Positions 7,692 through 16,693 of a stretch of 64,000 nucleotides of DNA are shown in pieces. The notes beneath the pieces are model-generated. The model was not told the origin of the DNA and made no database searches. It saw nothing but the letters and a program-made list of their open reading frames with translations. The stretch's first letter is position 1. Each line of letters starts with the position of its first letter. Origin of the DNA: Mycolicibacterium neoaurum ATCC 25795 (GTDB taxonomy: Bacteria > Actinomycetota > Actinomycetes > Mycobacteriales > Mycobacteriaceae); contig NZ_JMDW01000019.1 in assembly GCF_000691525.1 (NCBI RefSeq), forward strand, positions 59,371-123,370, written 5' to 3'. The position numbers and the translations under genes were made by a program.

Positions 7692-8591
7692 TCACATCGT
7701 GCCCAGCAGCACGTCTGCGTGCTCGCGCATGCGGTCGCCGATCGCCTCGACGATGGCTTCGACTTCGGGCCTGCGCAGCGTCTCGGCGCGGGTCACCAGC
7801 CAGTAGGTCAGCCGCACCGACACCTCGGCGGGCAGCACCCGGACCAGGTCGTCGTGCCGATCGGCCATGAAGCACGGCAGCAGACCGAGGCCGGCGTCGG
7901 CCCGGGTCGCCTCGACGTGCACGAACACATTGGTCGAGGACACCGATTGCCGCATCGCCGGGGCGAAACTGGCGGCCAGATCCAGTTCGTCGACTTGCAG
8001 CATGGAGTCGATGAAGTAGACCAACGGGTGTCCGGTCAGCTCGCCGACCTCGCGCGGTGTGCCGTGTTCGGACAGATAACGCCGCGAGCCGTACAACCCG
8101 AGGCAGTAGTCACCGAGCCGGATGGCTTGTGCCCGGTGCACGGTGGGCTCGCCCACCACGATCTCGATATCGACGCTGGCCCGTTGCTGACTGGCGCGGC
8201 GGGTGGCCGCCACGATCTCGACCGACACACCGGGGTGTTCGCGCTGCACCTCCGCCGCGGCCGGTGCGGCGATATAGGCGCTGAAACCGTCGGTGGCCGA
8301 GATGCGGACGACTCCTTCCAGGGCGCGCGGTCCACCGTCGGCGTCGGCCAGTGACCGCACCGCGGCCTCGATCGCCTCGGCGGCGGCGAGCACCTCCCGA
8401 CCGCGGTCGGTCAGCTCCCAGCCGGCCCCGACCCGAGTGAGCACGCGCGCACCGATGGCCTGCTCGAGGGCGGCGATACGCCGGGAAATGGTGGTGTGAT
8501 TGACCCCGAGCTGATCGGCGGCACTGACATAGCGTCCGGTACGTCCGACGGCGAGCAGAATCAGCAGATCGTCGGCGCTCGGTACAGGCAC
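7692..8591 (-). CDS. LysR family transcriptional regulator
   Basis: A 299-residue LysR regulator with an N-terminal winged helix (SAADQLGVNHTTISRRIAALE, about residues 22-42) and a periplasmic-binding-like effector domain. It is divergent from the transporter/bdhA-like/acetoacetyl-CoA synthetase operon, so it probably senses a metabolite of that pathway. I chose the GTG at 8591 because LysR proteins start only a few residues before the first helix (here DDLLILLAV) and because a palindrome at 8592-8609 then lies outside the gene; an ATG at 8630 is the alternative. Confidence 0.85.
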   Translation of the reverse strand: MPVPSADDLLILLAVGRTGRYVSAADQLGVNHTTISRRIAALEQAIGARVLTRVGAGWELTDRGREVLAAAEAIEAAVRSLADADGGPRALEGVVRISATDGFSAYIAAPAAAEVQREHPGVSVEIVAATRRASQQRASVDIEIVVGEPTVHRAQAIRLGDYCLGLYGSRRYLSEHGTPREVGELTGHPLVYFIDSMLQVDELDLAASFAPAMRQSVSSTNVFVHVEATRADAGLGLLPCFMADRHDDLVRVLPAEVSVRLTYWLVTRAETLRRPEVEAIVEAIGDRMREHADVLLGTM

Positions 8592-8609
8592 ATCTGCAGT
8601 TTTGCAGAT
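8592..8609. promoter_or_regulatory. Perfect palindrome, likely LysR-type operator
   Basis: ATCTGCA-GTTT-TGCAGAT has two exact 7-base arms. It touches the proposed GTG start of the LysR gene and lies about 57 bp from the start of the divergent transporter gene. LysR regulators usually bind such dyads between themselves and their target operon. Role inferred from symmetry and position. Confidence 0.5.
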
Positions 8610-8665
8610 TGGTGGTGCGTTTCTGGTCATTGTGCGCGGTGTTACCTGCATGAATACTCAGGCCT

Positions 8666-10021
8666 ATGTGTGCCGCCGATCACAGTTCACATCAGCCGAC
8701 GACCGGTCTCAAACGGGTCGTCACCGCATCGATGGCCGGCACGGTCGTCGAGTGGTACGAGTTCTTCCTCTACGGCACCGCCGCGACGCTGGTGTTCAGC
8801 AAGGTGTTCTTCGCCCAGACCGGCAGTGAACTAGACGCCATCCTCGCCGCATTCGTCACGTATGCCGTCGGGTTCATCGCCCGCCCGTTGGGCGGCATCG
8901 TCTTCGGCCACTTCGGCGACAAGTACGGCCGCAAGAAGCTGCTGCAGTTCAGCCTGCTGCTGGTCGGCGCTGCCACCTTCGCGATGGGCTGCCTGCCGAC
9001 CTTCAACCAGATCGGCTACTGGGCGCCGGCGCTGCTGGTGACACTGCGGTTCATCCAGGGCTTCGCCGTCGGCGGCGAATGGGGTGGCGCGGTGCTGTTG
9101 GTCGCCGAGCACAGCCCCGACCGGCAGCGCGGATTCTGGGCCAGTTGGCCGCAGGCCGGTGTGCCCGCCGGGAATCTGCTCGCCACCATCGTGCTGCTGG
9201 TACTGACCACCACGCTGTCCGACGCCGCTTTCCTGTCTTGGGGCTGGCGGGTGGCGTTCTGGTTGTCGGCGGTGGTGGTGCTGGTCGGTTACTACATCCG
9301 CACCAAGGTCACCGATGCGCCGATCTTCGTCGAAGCGCAGCAGGAGGCCGAGCGGATCAAGGCGAGCTCGCTGTCCGTCGTCGAGGTGCTCAAGCGTTAC
9401 CCCCGAGGCGTTTTCACGGCCATGGGCCTGCGGTTCGGCGAGAACATCATGTACTACCTGGTGGTCACCTTCTCCATCACCTATCTCAAGACCCAGGTGG
9501 GCGCGGACACCAGCACCATCCTCTGGTACCTGCTGTTCGCACACGCCGTGCACTTCGCCGTCATCCCGCTGGTCGGCCGGTTGTCTGACCGGTACGGTCG
9601 CAGGCCGGTGTACATCATGGGTGCACTGCTGGGCGCGACCTGGGGCTTCTTCGCCTTCCCGATGATGAACAGCGGCAACTACGCGGTGGTGACGGCCTCG
9701 GTGACCATCGGGCTGGTGATCCATGCGCTGATGTATGCGCCGCAACCGGCGATCATGTCCGAGATGTTCCCCACCAGGATGCGCTATTCCGGTGTCTCGC
9801 TGGGCTATCAGGTCACCTCGATCGTCGCCGGATCGCTGGCACCGATCATCGCGGTGAAACTGCTCGACATCTACGACTCGTCGGTGCCGATCGCGGTGTA
9901 CCTCGGCCTGGCATGCGGTGTCTCGTTCCTGGCCGCACTGGTCACCCGGGAGACCAAGGGCATCGACCTCAAGACGCTCGACGATGCCGATGCGCGTGAC
10001 ATAGCCGGGGCGCGGGCATGA
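8666..10021 (+). CDS. MFS transporter, metabolite:H+ symporter type
   Basis: A 451-residue major facilitator protein with about 12 membrane helices. It has the family loop motif GHFGDKYGRKK between helices 2 and 3 and GRLSDRYGRRP in the second half, and starts with MAGTVVEWYEFFLYGTAA, typical of the metabolite:H+ symporter group (shikimate/alpha-ketoglutarate/proline-betaine type). Its stop overlaps the start of the dehydrogenase gene. With 3-hydroxybutyrate dehydrogenase and acetoacetyl-CoA synthetase downstream, uptake of a short hydroxy- or keto-acid is likely (inference). Confidence 0.85.
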   Translation: MCAADHSSHQPTTGLKRVVTASMAGTVVEWYEFFLYGTAATLVFSKVFFAQTGSELDAILAAFVTYAVGFIARPLGGIVFGHFGDKYGRKKLLQFSLLLVGAATFAMGCLPTFNQIGYWAPALLVTLRFIQGFAVGGEWGGAVLLVAEHSPDRQRGFWASWPQAGVPAGNLLATIVLLVLTTTLSDAAFLSWGWRVAFWLSAVVVLVGYYIRTKVTDAPIFVEAQQEAERIKASSLSVVEVLKRYPRGVFTAMGLRFGENIMYYLVVTFSITYLKTQVGADTSTILWYLLFAHAVHFAVIPLVGRLSDRYGRRPVYIMGALLGATWGFFAFPMMNSGNYAVVTASVTIGLVIHALMYAPQPAIMSEMFPTRMRYSGVSLGYQVTSIVAGSLAPIIAVKLLDIYDSSVPIAVYLGLACGVSFLAALVTRETKGIDLKTLDDADARDIAGARA

Positions 10022-10791
10022 GCGAGCCTGCGAGCGAATCGACGGCACTGAGCCTTGTCGGAAAGACCGCACTGGTCACCGGAGCTGCGGCCGGTATCGG
10101 TGCGGCGTGTGCCCGTGAACTGGCCGCCCGCGGTGCAAAGGTGACCGTGGCCGACCGGGACGCCGAGGGGGCGCAGGCGCTGGCCGACGAGATCGGCGGC
10201 ACCGCATGGCCGGTCGACCTGCTCGACGTATCGGCCCTCGAAGATCTGCGCCTCGACGTCGACATCCTGGTCAACAACGCCGGCGTGCAGCGGGTGGCGC
10301 CGTTAGCCGAGTTCCCGCCCGACGCCTTCCGCACCCTGCTGACGCTGATGACCGAGGTGCCCTTTCTGCTGATCCGGGCGGCGCTACCGCACATGTACGA
10401 CGCGGGTTTCGGTCGGGTCATCAATCTGTCGTCGGTGCACGGACTGCGGGCCTCCGAATATAAGGTCGCGTATGTGACGGCCAAGCACGCGCTGGAGGGG
10501 CTCTCGAAGGTGACCGCGCTGGAGGGCGGCCCGCACGGGGTGACCAGCAACTGCGTCAACCCCGGATATGTGCGGACGGCCCTGGTGGACAAGCAGATCA
10601 CCGATCAGGCCCGCACCCATGGCATCGACGAGCAGCAGGTCGTCGAACAGATCCTGCTCAAGGAGAGCGTCATCAAACGACTCGTGGAACCGCAGGAGGT
10701 GGCCTCGTTGGTGGGTTGGCTGGCCTCCGAACAAGCCGGCATGGTCACCGGCGCGTCCTACACCATGGACGGCGGGTGGAGCGCCCGGTGA
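10018..10791 (+). CDS. 3-hydroxybutyrate dehydrogenase-like SDR
   Basis: A 257-residue short-chain dehydrogenase. NAD site TGAAAGIGAA at 20-29, VNNAGVQ, catalytic Ser in NLSSVHG and Y-x3-K in YVTAKHA. The later part (CVNPGYVRTALVDKQI, then LLKESVIKRLVEP) is the pattern of D-3-hydroxybutyrate dehydrogenases, which oxidise 3-hydroxybutyrate to acetoacetate. The next gene, overlapping by 4 bp, encodes acetoacetyl-CoA synthetase, the expected next step. Substrate call is by motif and context. Confidence 0.8.
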   Translation: MSEPASESTALSLVGKTALVTGAAAGIGAACARELAARGAKVTVADRDAEGAQALADEIGGTAWPVDLLDVSALEDLRLDVDILVNNAGVQRVAPLAEFPPDAFRTLLTLMTEVPFLLIRAALPHMYDAGFGRVINLSSVHGLRASEYKVAYVTAKHALEGLSKVTALEGGPHGVTSNCVNPGYVRTALVDKQITDQARTHGIDEQQVVEQILLKESVIKRLVEPQEVASLVGWLASEQAGMVTGASYTMDGGWSAR

Positions 10792-12704
10792 ATCCTGAGC
10801 CCCAGTGGGAACCGACCGCAACCGATATCGCCGACGCACAGGTGACCGCGTTCGCCCGGTTCGCCGGTCACGAGGGTGACTACCACGACCTGTGGCAGTG
10901 GTCGGTCGACGATCCGGGGGCTTTCTGGGGCGCGCTGTGGCGCTATTTCGACCTCGGTGACATTCCCGGCGAGGTCCTGGCCGAGGACTCCATGCCGGGC
11001 GCGGTCTGGTTCCCCGGCGTGCGCCTGAACTATGTCGACCAGATCGCCCGGCACTCCCGCACCGACCGGCCCGCCATCCTGAGTCTTGGCGAGGGATCCG
11101 CTGTCACCGAACTCTCCTGGGCCGAATTGCTCAGTCGCACCGCAGCGTTCGCCAACACACTCGTCGAACTCGGGGTACGCCCCGGTGACCGGGTGGTGGG
11201 ATACCTGCCCAATATCGCCGAGGCCGTCATCGCGTTCCTCGGTACCGCCGCGATCGGTGCGGTATGGAGCGCCTGCGGCCAGGACTATTCGGCCAAGGCC
11301 GCGCTGGACCGGCTCGGTCAACTGGAGCCGGTGGTGCTGGTGACCGCCGACGGATACCGGTTCGGCGGTAAGACCCACGACAAGAGTGCCGATGTGGCCG
11401 AGTTGCGAGCCGGGCTACCCTCGTTGACCGCGACGATCTCGGTGTCCCGGTTGTTGCCGACGCCCGAGGGGCAACTCGACTTCGCGACCGTCACCGCCGG
11501 TGATGCCAAGTTGCATACGGCCGCAGTCGAATTCGACCATCCGCTGTGGATCCTATTCTCCTCGGGAACCACGGGTCTGCCGAAGGGTATCGTGCACGGC
11601 CACGGCGGCGTGTTGGTCGAACACCTCAAAGCAGTTGCCCTACAGAGCGATATCGGGCCCACGGACAGCTTCTTCTGGTACACCAGCCCATCCTGGATGA
11701 TGTGGAACTTCCAGGTCGCCGGTCTGCTGGTCGGGGCCACCATCGTCTGCTACGACGGTAGCCCGTCCTATCCGAGCCCGGATGCGCTGTGGGAGATGAC
11801 CGCTCGACTCGGTGTCACCGTGTTGGGTACCAGCCCGGGTTATGTGCTCGGTTGCGCCAAGGCCGGAGCGGTGCCCCGCACCGATCATGATCTTTCCGTC
11901 TTGCGCACCGTCGGCATCACCGGATCGTCGCTGCCGCCCTCGACAGCGCTGTGGATGCGCGACAACCTCGGCGCGCACGTGCAGGTCGCCTCGATCAGCG
12001 GCGGCACCGACGTGGTCTCGGCATTCATCGGTGGGGTACGCACGGTGCCGGTGTGGCCGGGGGAGCTGTCCGTGCCGTTCCTGGGTGCGGCGCTGGATGC
12101 GTGGGACGAGTCGGGACAACCGGTCCGCGGTGAGGTCGGAGAGTTGGTGATCACCAAACCCCTTCCCTCGATGCCGGTTTCATTCTGGAATGATCCCGAC
12201 GGTTCGCGATATCGGGACGCATATTTCGACATGTTCCCCGGTGTCTGGCGGCATGGCGACTGGATCACCATCACCGACCGCGGCAGCGTCATCGTGCACG
12301 GCCGGTCCGACTCCACCCTGAACCGGCACGGAATCCGGATGGGCAGTGCGGATATCTACCAGTCCGTCGAGCGGTTGCCCGAGATCGCCGAGGCCCTGGT
12401 GATCGGTGCCGAGCAGCCCGACGGCGGCTATTGGATGCCGCTGTTTGTGGTGCCCGCCGACGGGGTGTCGTTGACCGACGAACTGGTCGACAAGATCAAG
12501 CAGACCATCCGCACCGAGGTCTCCCCGCGGCACGTACCCGATGAGGTCATCCTCGCGCCCGGCATCCCGCACACGCGCACCGGCAAGAAGCTCGAGGTGC
12601 CGATCAAGAAGCTGTTCCAGGGTGCCGATGCATCAAAGGTGGTCGAGCGCAGCGCCGTCGACAATCCGGACCTGCTCGACTGGTATGCCGCCCAGCGCCG
12701 CTAG
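10788..12704 (+). CDS. Acetoacetyl-CoA synthetase
   Basis: A 638-residue AMP-forming acyl-CoA synthetase of the acetoacetate-CoA ligase group: it activates acetoacetate to acetoacetyl-CoA with ATP. The N-terminal region (YHDLWQWSVDDPGAFWGALW) and WFPGVRLNYVDQ are typical, the P-loop is FSSGTTGLPKGIVHGHGG, and the catalytic lysine region is TRTGKKLEVPIKKLF near the C-terminus. Length matches the family (about 650). The GTG at 10788 overlaps the dehydrogenase TGA (GTGA). Last gene of the LysR-linked operon; its TAG shares a CTAG with the convergent xylB stop. Confidence 0.9.
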   Translation: MNPEPQWEPTATDIADAQVTAFARFAGHEGDYHDLWQWSVDDPGAFWGALWRYFDLGDIPGEVLAEDSMPGAVWFPGVRLNYVDQIARHSRTDRPAILSLGEGSAVTELSWAELLSRTAAFANTLVELGVRPGDRVVGYLPNIAEAVIAFLGTAAIGAVWSACGQDYSAKAALDRLGQLEPVVLVTADGYRFGGKTHDKSADVAELRAGLPSLTATISVSRLLPTPEGQLDFATVTAGDAKLHTAAVEFDHPLWILFSSGTTGLPKGIVHGHGGVLVEHLKAVALQSDIGPTDSFFWYTSPSWMMWNFQVAGLLVGATIVCYDGSPSYPSPDALWEMTARLGVTVLGTSPGYVLGCAKAGAVPRTDHDLSVLRTVGITGSSLPPSTALWMRDNLGAHVQVASISGGTDVVSAFIGGVRTVPVWPGELSVPFLGAALDAWDESGQPVRGEVGELVITKPLPSMPVSFWNDPDGSRYRDAYFDMFPGVWRHGDWITITDRGSVIVHGRSDSTLNRHGIRMGSADIYQSVERLPEIAEALVIGAEQPDGGYWMPLFVVPADGVSLTDELVDKIKQTIRTEVSPRHVPDEVILAPGIPHTRTGKKLEVPIKKLFQGADASKVVERSAVDNPDLLDWYAAQRR

Positions 12705-14110
12705 CGCACCGTGAGATCCTGCAGGTGCAGATAGCGGTCCAGGACCCCCGGTGTGGGGTCCGCCCGGTAGGTCCGGGTCGCCCCGCTGTCCCACTCCGGC
12801 TGTTCTGCTCGGCCGGACAGGACCCAGGCCGCCTGGCGTGCTGCGCCCAGCGCCACGTACTCGCCGGTCTCGGGCACGTCGACTGTCGTGCCGAACATCG
12901 CGGGGGCGATCTGTCGTACGGCCTGCGAGCGGGCCCCGCCACCGATCAGGATGATGCGTTCGGTCGGAATGCCCTGGCCCTCGATCTTCTGCATGCAGTA
13001 GGCCATCGAGCCGAGTAGACCCTCGACGGCCGCCCGAGCGATATTGGCAGGAGACAGGTTTCGCGTGGTGACACCGTGCAGTGCACCGGCCGCGTCGGGC
13101 AGGTTGGGGGAGCGTTCGCCATCGAAGTACGGAATCAGCACCAACCCGTCGGCGCCGGTGGGTGCCGACAATGCGAGTCGGTCGAACTCGTCGAAATCGA
13201 CATCGAGCATCCGTGCCACCGCCGCGAGCACAGGTGCCCCATTGAGGGTGCACACCAGCGGCAGGTGCCTGCCGGTGGCGTCGGCGAACCCGGCGACGAT
13301 GCCCTCGCCGTCGTGGGCGGGTGTCGTACCGACGGCGCTGACGACTCCGGATGTACCCAGCGACACCACGCAGTCACCGACCGTGGCGCTCAATCCCAGT
13401 GCTGCCGCCGCGTTGTCGCCGGCACCAGGGCCCAACACCGCGCCACCGGGCGTGGTGCCCGCGCTGTCACGTGGACCGAGCACTGCCGGAATCGCAGGTC
13501 GTCGGCCGCGGAGGGCGCATTCGAGCAGGTCGTGCTGGTAGCTGCCGGTGGCGGCCGAGAAGTACCCGGTCCCGCTGGCGTCGCTGCGGTCGGTGCGCAG
13601 GTCGGCGATGTCCTGCGATCCGCTCAACCGCCAGGTGAGCCAGTCGTGCGGCAGGCATACCGCCGCTGTCGCGTCGGCATTGCCGGACTCGTGGTCGGCA
13701 AGCCAGCGCAGTTTGGCCGCGGTGAACGCTGCGACCGGGACCACACCGACGCGTTGCGCCCACGCAGAAGCGCCGCCGAGTTCGGCGACGAGCTGGTCGG
13801 CGGCTTCGGCTGACCGAGTGTCGTTCCACAACAATGCATCCCGCACGACACGACCGGAGTCATCGAGACAGACCATGCCGTGTTGCTGTGCGCCCACCGA
13901 GATGGCCTCGACATCGTCGATACCCCCCGCGGCCTGGATGGCCGACTGCAGCGCGTGCCACCAGTGCTGGGGGTCGATCTCGGTGCCGGTGGGGTGCGGC
14001 GCGCTGCCCGTGCGCTGCACCCCACCGGTCGCCGCATCGCAGACCACCACCTTGGTCGATTGTGTGGACGAATCGATTCCGGCGACCAATGTCGGGTGTG
14101 AACCTGCCAT
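12701..14110 (-). CDS. xylB: Xylulokinase
   Basis: A 469-residue FGGY-family sugar kinase that phosphorylates D-xylulose to xylulose 5-phosphate for the pentose phosphate pathway. Seen: N-terminal phosphate motif GIDSSTQSTKVVVCD, the substrate loop GAQQHGMV, LLWNDTRS, and the ATPase GGGARSQAVRQIAPAMFG with GEYVALGAARQAA. The ATG at 14110 follows the ROK repressor stop by one base, so the two are one transcript (ROK-xylB), divergent from xylA. Confidence 0.92.
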   Translation of the reverse strand: MAGSHPTLVAGIDSSTQSTKVVVCDAATGGVQRTGSAPHPTGTEIDPQHWWHALQSAIQAAGGIDDVEAISVGAQQHGMVCLDDSGRVVRDALLWNDTRSAEAADQLVAELGGASAWAQRVGVVPVAAFTAAKLRWLADHESGNADATAAVCLPHDWLTWRLSGSQDIADLRTDRSDASGTGYFSAATGSYQHDLLECALRGRRPAIPAVLGPRDSAGTTPGGAVLGPGAGDNAAAALGLSATVGDCVVSLGTSGVVSAVGTTPAHDGEGIVAGFADATGRHLPLVCTLNGAPVLAAVARMLDVDFDEFDRLALSAPTGADGLVLIPYFDGERSPNLPDAAGALHGVTTRNLSPANIARAAVEGLLGSMAYCMQKIEGQGIPTERIILIGGGARSQAVRQIAPAMFGTTVDVPETGEYVALGAARQAAWVLSGRAEQPEWDSGATRTYRADPTPGVLDRYLHLQDLTVR

Positions 14111-14111
14111 G

Positions 14112-15317
14112 TCAGAACCTTCCGGGGTCGGCGAGCAGGGGAGCGAAGGCCAGTTCCGCCGCACCGATGATGAGGGTTTCCGGGCCCAGCGTCGCGGGCA
14201 CGACCCGCACCAATCGGCGCGGGGCACCCATGGTCCGGCGCTCCAGCTCGTCGTGCAGTACCGAGGCGGCGAAGGCGGGGAACACCCGCAGGAAGCCGCC
14301 CAACACGATCAGGCGCGGATTGAGCATGTTGATCGCGTTGCCGAGCGCGATCGCCAGGCACCGCGCCTGGCGGTGCAACACGTCGCGCTCGGCGTGGCCG
14401 GGCGCCGAAAGGGTCTGGCGGGCTGGGTCATCCAGCTGGGCGAGTAGCTTGCTGAGGGGTTGCTGGCTGACCTCGGTTTCCAAACAGCCGATGCTGCCGC
14501 AGTGGCACCGTTCGGCGCCCCCCACGTAGGTGTGCCCGAGTTCGCCCGCATAGCCGGCCACACCGGCCAGGATGTCACCGGCGACCACGAAGCCGGCACC
14601 GATACCGCTGGGCCCTCCGTTGACGTAGATGAGGTGGTCGGGCTCGTGGTGGTCGCCGAACAGATGCTCGGCGATCGCCCCGGCATTCGCGTCGTTGACC
14701 GCGCAGACGGGCAAACCCGTTGCCTCGGTAAGCATCTGGCCGATCGTGACATCGTGCCAGTCCAGATTCGGTGCGAGCTGAACGGTGGATTCCGGACTGT
14801 GCACAAGTCCGGGTACGGCGACACCGACGGCGATGATCCGCTGCTCGTCGTCCAGCGACGCGCGGATCCGGTTGATCTCCTCGGCCGCGATCGCCACGGC
14901 ATCGTCGGCGGTGGGTACCTTGTCGGTAGCGCGGCGGATGACGGTGCTGACCGTCCCGCCCATCGACACCAGGCCCACGGTGACGGCATCGACCTCCGGG
15001 GTCACCGCCACGGCCAGCGCCCGAGGGTCGGGGCGCACGATCGGACTGGGCCTGCCTACCTGGGTGGCGGTAGCGGCCGGTGCCTCGGCGACGAGTCCGC
15101 GCGCGACCAGCTCTTCGACCAGGTCCTTTGTGGTGGAACGGGACAGCCCGGTCAGCCGGGTCAGTTCGGCGCGACTCAGTGCGCGGCGACGGTGGACCAG
15201 GGTCAGGACACTGGACAGATTGCGGCGTCGGATGTCGTCACTGCTGGTGCCGACCCGAGGGCGGCGCTGATCGGGATGGGTCGGGGCCGGTCCATGCACG
15301 AGCAACCACCCTCTCAT
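14112..15317 (-). CDS. ROK family xylose repressor
   Basis: A 401-residue ROK repressor: an N-terminal winged helix (ALSRAELTRLTGLSRSTTKDL, about residues 50-70) followed by a sugar-kinase-like sensor domain with the zinc motif HCGSIGCLE preceded by GELGHTYVGG. In other bacteria XylR of this family represses xylose genes and is released by xylose. It sits between xylB and xylA, and two matched operators lie before xylA and xylF. I chose the ATG at 15317; one at 15347 would put coding sequence over the xylA -35/-10 spacer and is less likely. Confidence 0.9.
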   Translation of the reverse strand: MRGWLLVHGPAPTHPDQRRPRVGTSSDDIRRRNLSSVLTLVHRRRALSRAELTRLTGLSRSTTKDLVEELVARGLVAEAPAATATQVGRPSPIVRPDPRALAVAVTPEVDAVTVGLVSMGGTVSTVIRRATDKVPTADDAVAIAAEEINRIRASLDDEQRIIAVGVAVPGLVHSPESTVQLAPNLDWHDVTIGQMLTEATGLPVCAVNDANAGAIAEHLFGDHHEPDHLIYVNGGPSGIGAGFVVAGDILAGVAGYAGELGHTYVGGAERCHCGSIGCLETEVSQQPLSKLLAQLDDPARQTLSAPGHAERDVLHRQARCLAIALGNAINMLNPRLIVLGGFLRVFPAFAASVLHDELERRTMGAPRRLVRVVPATLGPETLIIGAAELAFAPLLADPGRF

Positions 15318-15325
15318 ATCCGACC

Positions 15326-15355
15326 TTGACAGTGTCCTGTGCCACATTTTATGTT
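15326..15355 (+). promoter_or_regulatory. xylA promoter (-35 and -10)
   Basis: A perfect TTGACA at 15326-15331 is followed after 18 bases by TATGTT at 15350-15355 (or TTATGT after 17). The start codon is 44 bp further on, with GAGGAG upstream of it. The -10 is inside the putative ROK operator at 15349-15370, which explains repression. Read by eye; no start site data. Confidence 0.65.
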
Positions 15356-15370
15356 CGCACAGAGAACAAA
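15349..15370. promoter_or_regulatory. Putative ROK (XylR-type) operator at xylA
   Basis: TTATGT at 15349-15354 and GAACAAA at 15364-15370 form an imperfect inverted repeat (core TGTTC-N7-GAACA at 15352-15368). The same two arms at the same distance occur before xylF at 16638-16659. It covers the -10 of xylA. ROK repressors are known to bind AT-rich dyads of this kind. Confidence 0.65.
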
Positions 15371-15398
15371 AGCGTAGAGCATCGATGCGAGGAGCACC

Positions 15399-16616
15399 AT
15401 GACCGTCTTGGAATCCCGGGCCGACGAGCAGCTGACACCGCGGACATCGGACAAGTTCTCGTTCGGCCTGTGGACGGTGGGCTGGCCGGGCACCGATCCC
15501 TTCGGCGTGGCGACCCGCCCCCCGCTCGACCCGGTGGAGGCCGTGCATCGGCTGGCCGAACTGGGCGCCTATGGTGTGACGTTCCACGATGACGATGTGT
15601 TCGCATTCGGCAGCTCGGATGCCGAGCGGCGACATGCCGTCGACCGCCTGACCGCCGCCCTGGACGCCTCCGGTCTGGTCGTGCCGATGGTGACCACCAA
15701 CCTGTTCAGCCAACCCGTTTTCAAGGACGGCGGTTTCACCAGCAACGACCGTGCCGTGCGGCGTTTCGCGCTGCGTAAGGTGTTGCGGAACCTGGATCTC
15801 GCCGCCGAGTTGGGAGCCCAGACGTTCGTGATGTGGGGCGGGCGCGAGGGAAGCGAGTACGACTCGGCCAAGGACGTCCAGGCCGCGCTGGCGCGTTACC
15901 GCGAGGCGGTCGATCTGTTGTGCCAGTACGTGATCGACCAGGGGATCGACATCCGGTTCGCCATCGAGCCCAAGCCCAACGAGCCGCGCGGCGACATCCT
16001 GTTGCCGACGGTGGGGCATGCGTTGGCTTTCATCGAGACCCTCGCCAGGCCCGAGATGGTCGGGGTGAACCCCGAAACCGGGCATGAGCAGATGGCCGGC
16101 TTGAACTTCACCCACGGCATCGCGCAGGCGCTGTACAGCGGCAAGCTGTTCCACATCGATCTCAACGGCCAGCGCGGGATAAAGTTCGACCAGGATCTGG
16201 TGTTCGGACACGGCGATCTCGCCAACGCCTTCGCCCTGGTGGACCTTCTCGAGCACGGCGCGCCCGGCGGCGGGCCGGCCTACTCGGGACCGCGGCATTT
16301 CGATTACAAGCCCAGCCGCACCGAGGACGCCGACGGCGTATGGGCGTCGGCGGCCGCGAACATGCGGATGTATCTGCTCCTGCGTCAGCGCGCCGCCGCA
16401 TTCCGCGCCGACCCCGCCGTGCGGGAGGCGATGGCCGCGGCCAAGGTCGACGAACTGCGGGAACCAACCCTGGCCACCGGTGAGACCTACCGTGACCTGC
16501 TGGCCGACCCGACCGCCTACGAGACCTTCGACGCCGACGCGTATTTCGGCGGGCACGGCTGCGGATTCGTCGCTCTCAACCAACTTGCGATCGAGCACCT
16601 CCTCGGTGCCCGCTGA
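15399..16616 (+). CDS. xylA: Xylose isomerase
   Basis: A 405-residue class I (actinobacterial type) xylose isomerase that interconverts D-xylose and D-xylulose. The active-site residues are visible: TFHDDD with His63 and Asp66, EPKPNEPRGD with Glu190, Lys192, NPETGHEQMAGLNF with Glu226 and His229, and the metal site DLNGQRGIKFDQDL with paired aspartates. Length fits the short class (about 390). First gene of xylA-xylF-xylG-xylH, with its own operator; divergent from the ROK-xylB unit. Confidence 0.95.
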   Translation: MTVLESRADEQLTPRTSDKFSFGLWTVGWPGTDPFGVATRPPLDPVEAVHRLAELGAYGVTFHDDDVFAFGSSDAERRHAVDRLTAALDASGLVVPMVTTNLFSQPVFKDGGFTSNDRAVRRFALRKVLRNLDLAAELGAQTFVMWGGREGSEYDSAKDVQAALARYREAVDLLCQYVIDQGIDIRFAIEPKPNEPRGDILLPTVGHALAFIETLARPEMVGVNPETGHEQMAGLNFTHGIAQALYSGKLFHIDLNGQRGIKFDQDLVFGHGDLANAFALVDLLEHGAPGGGPAYSGPRHFDYKPSRTEDADGVWASAAANMRMYLLLRQRAAAFRADPAVREAMAAAKVDELREPTLATGETYRDLLADPTAYETFDADAYFGGHGCGFVALNQLAIEHLLGAR

Positions 16617-16637
16617 CAAAGTGATCCAGAACACATA

Positions 16638-16659
16638 TTTTGTGATGCAACGGAACAAA
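16638..16659. promoter_or_regulatory. Second putative ROK operator, before xylF
   Basis: TTTTGT at 16638-16643 and GAACAAA at 16653-16659 repeat the arms and the exact 22-bp span of the xylA operator; the flanking ACAT upstream is also shared. It lies 35 bp before the xylF start, so xylFGH may have its own repressed promoter in addition to read-through from xylA. Confidence 0.6.
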
Positions 16660-16693
16660 TCAATCGGGCAGTGATGACCATTCGGAGGACCAT

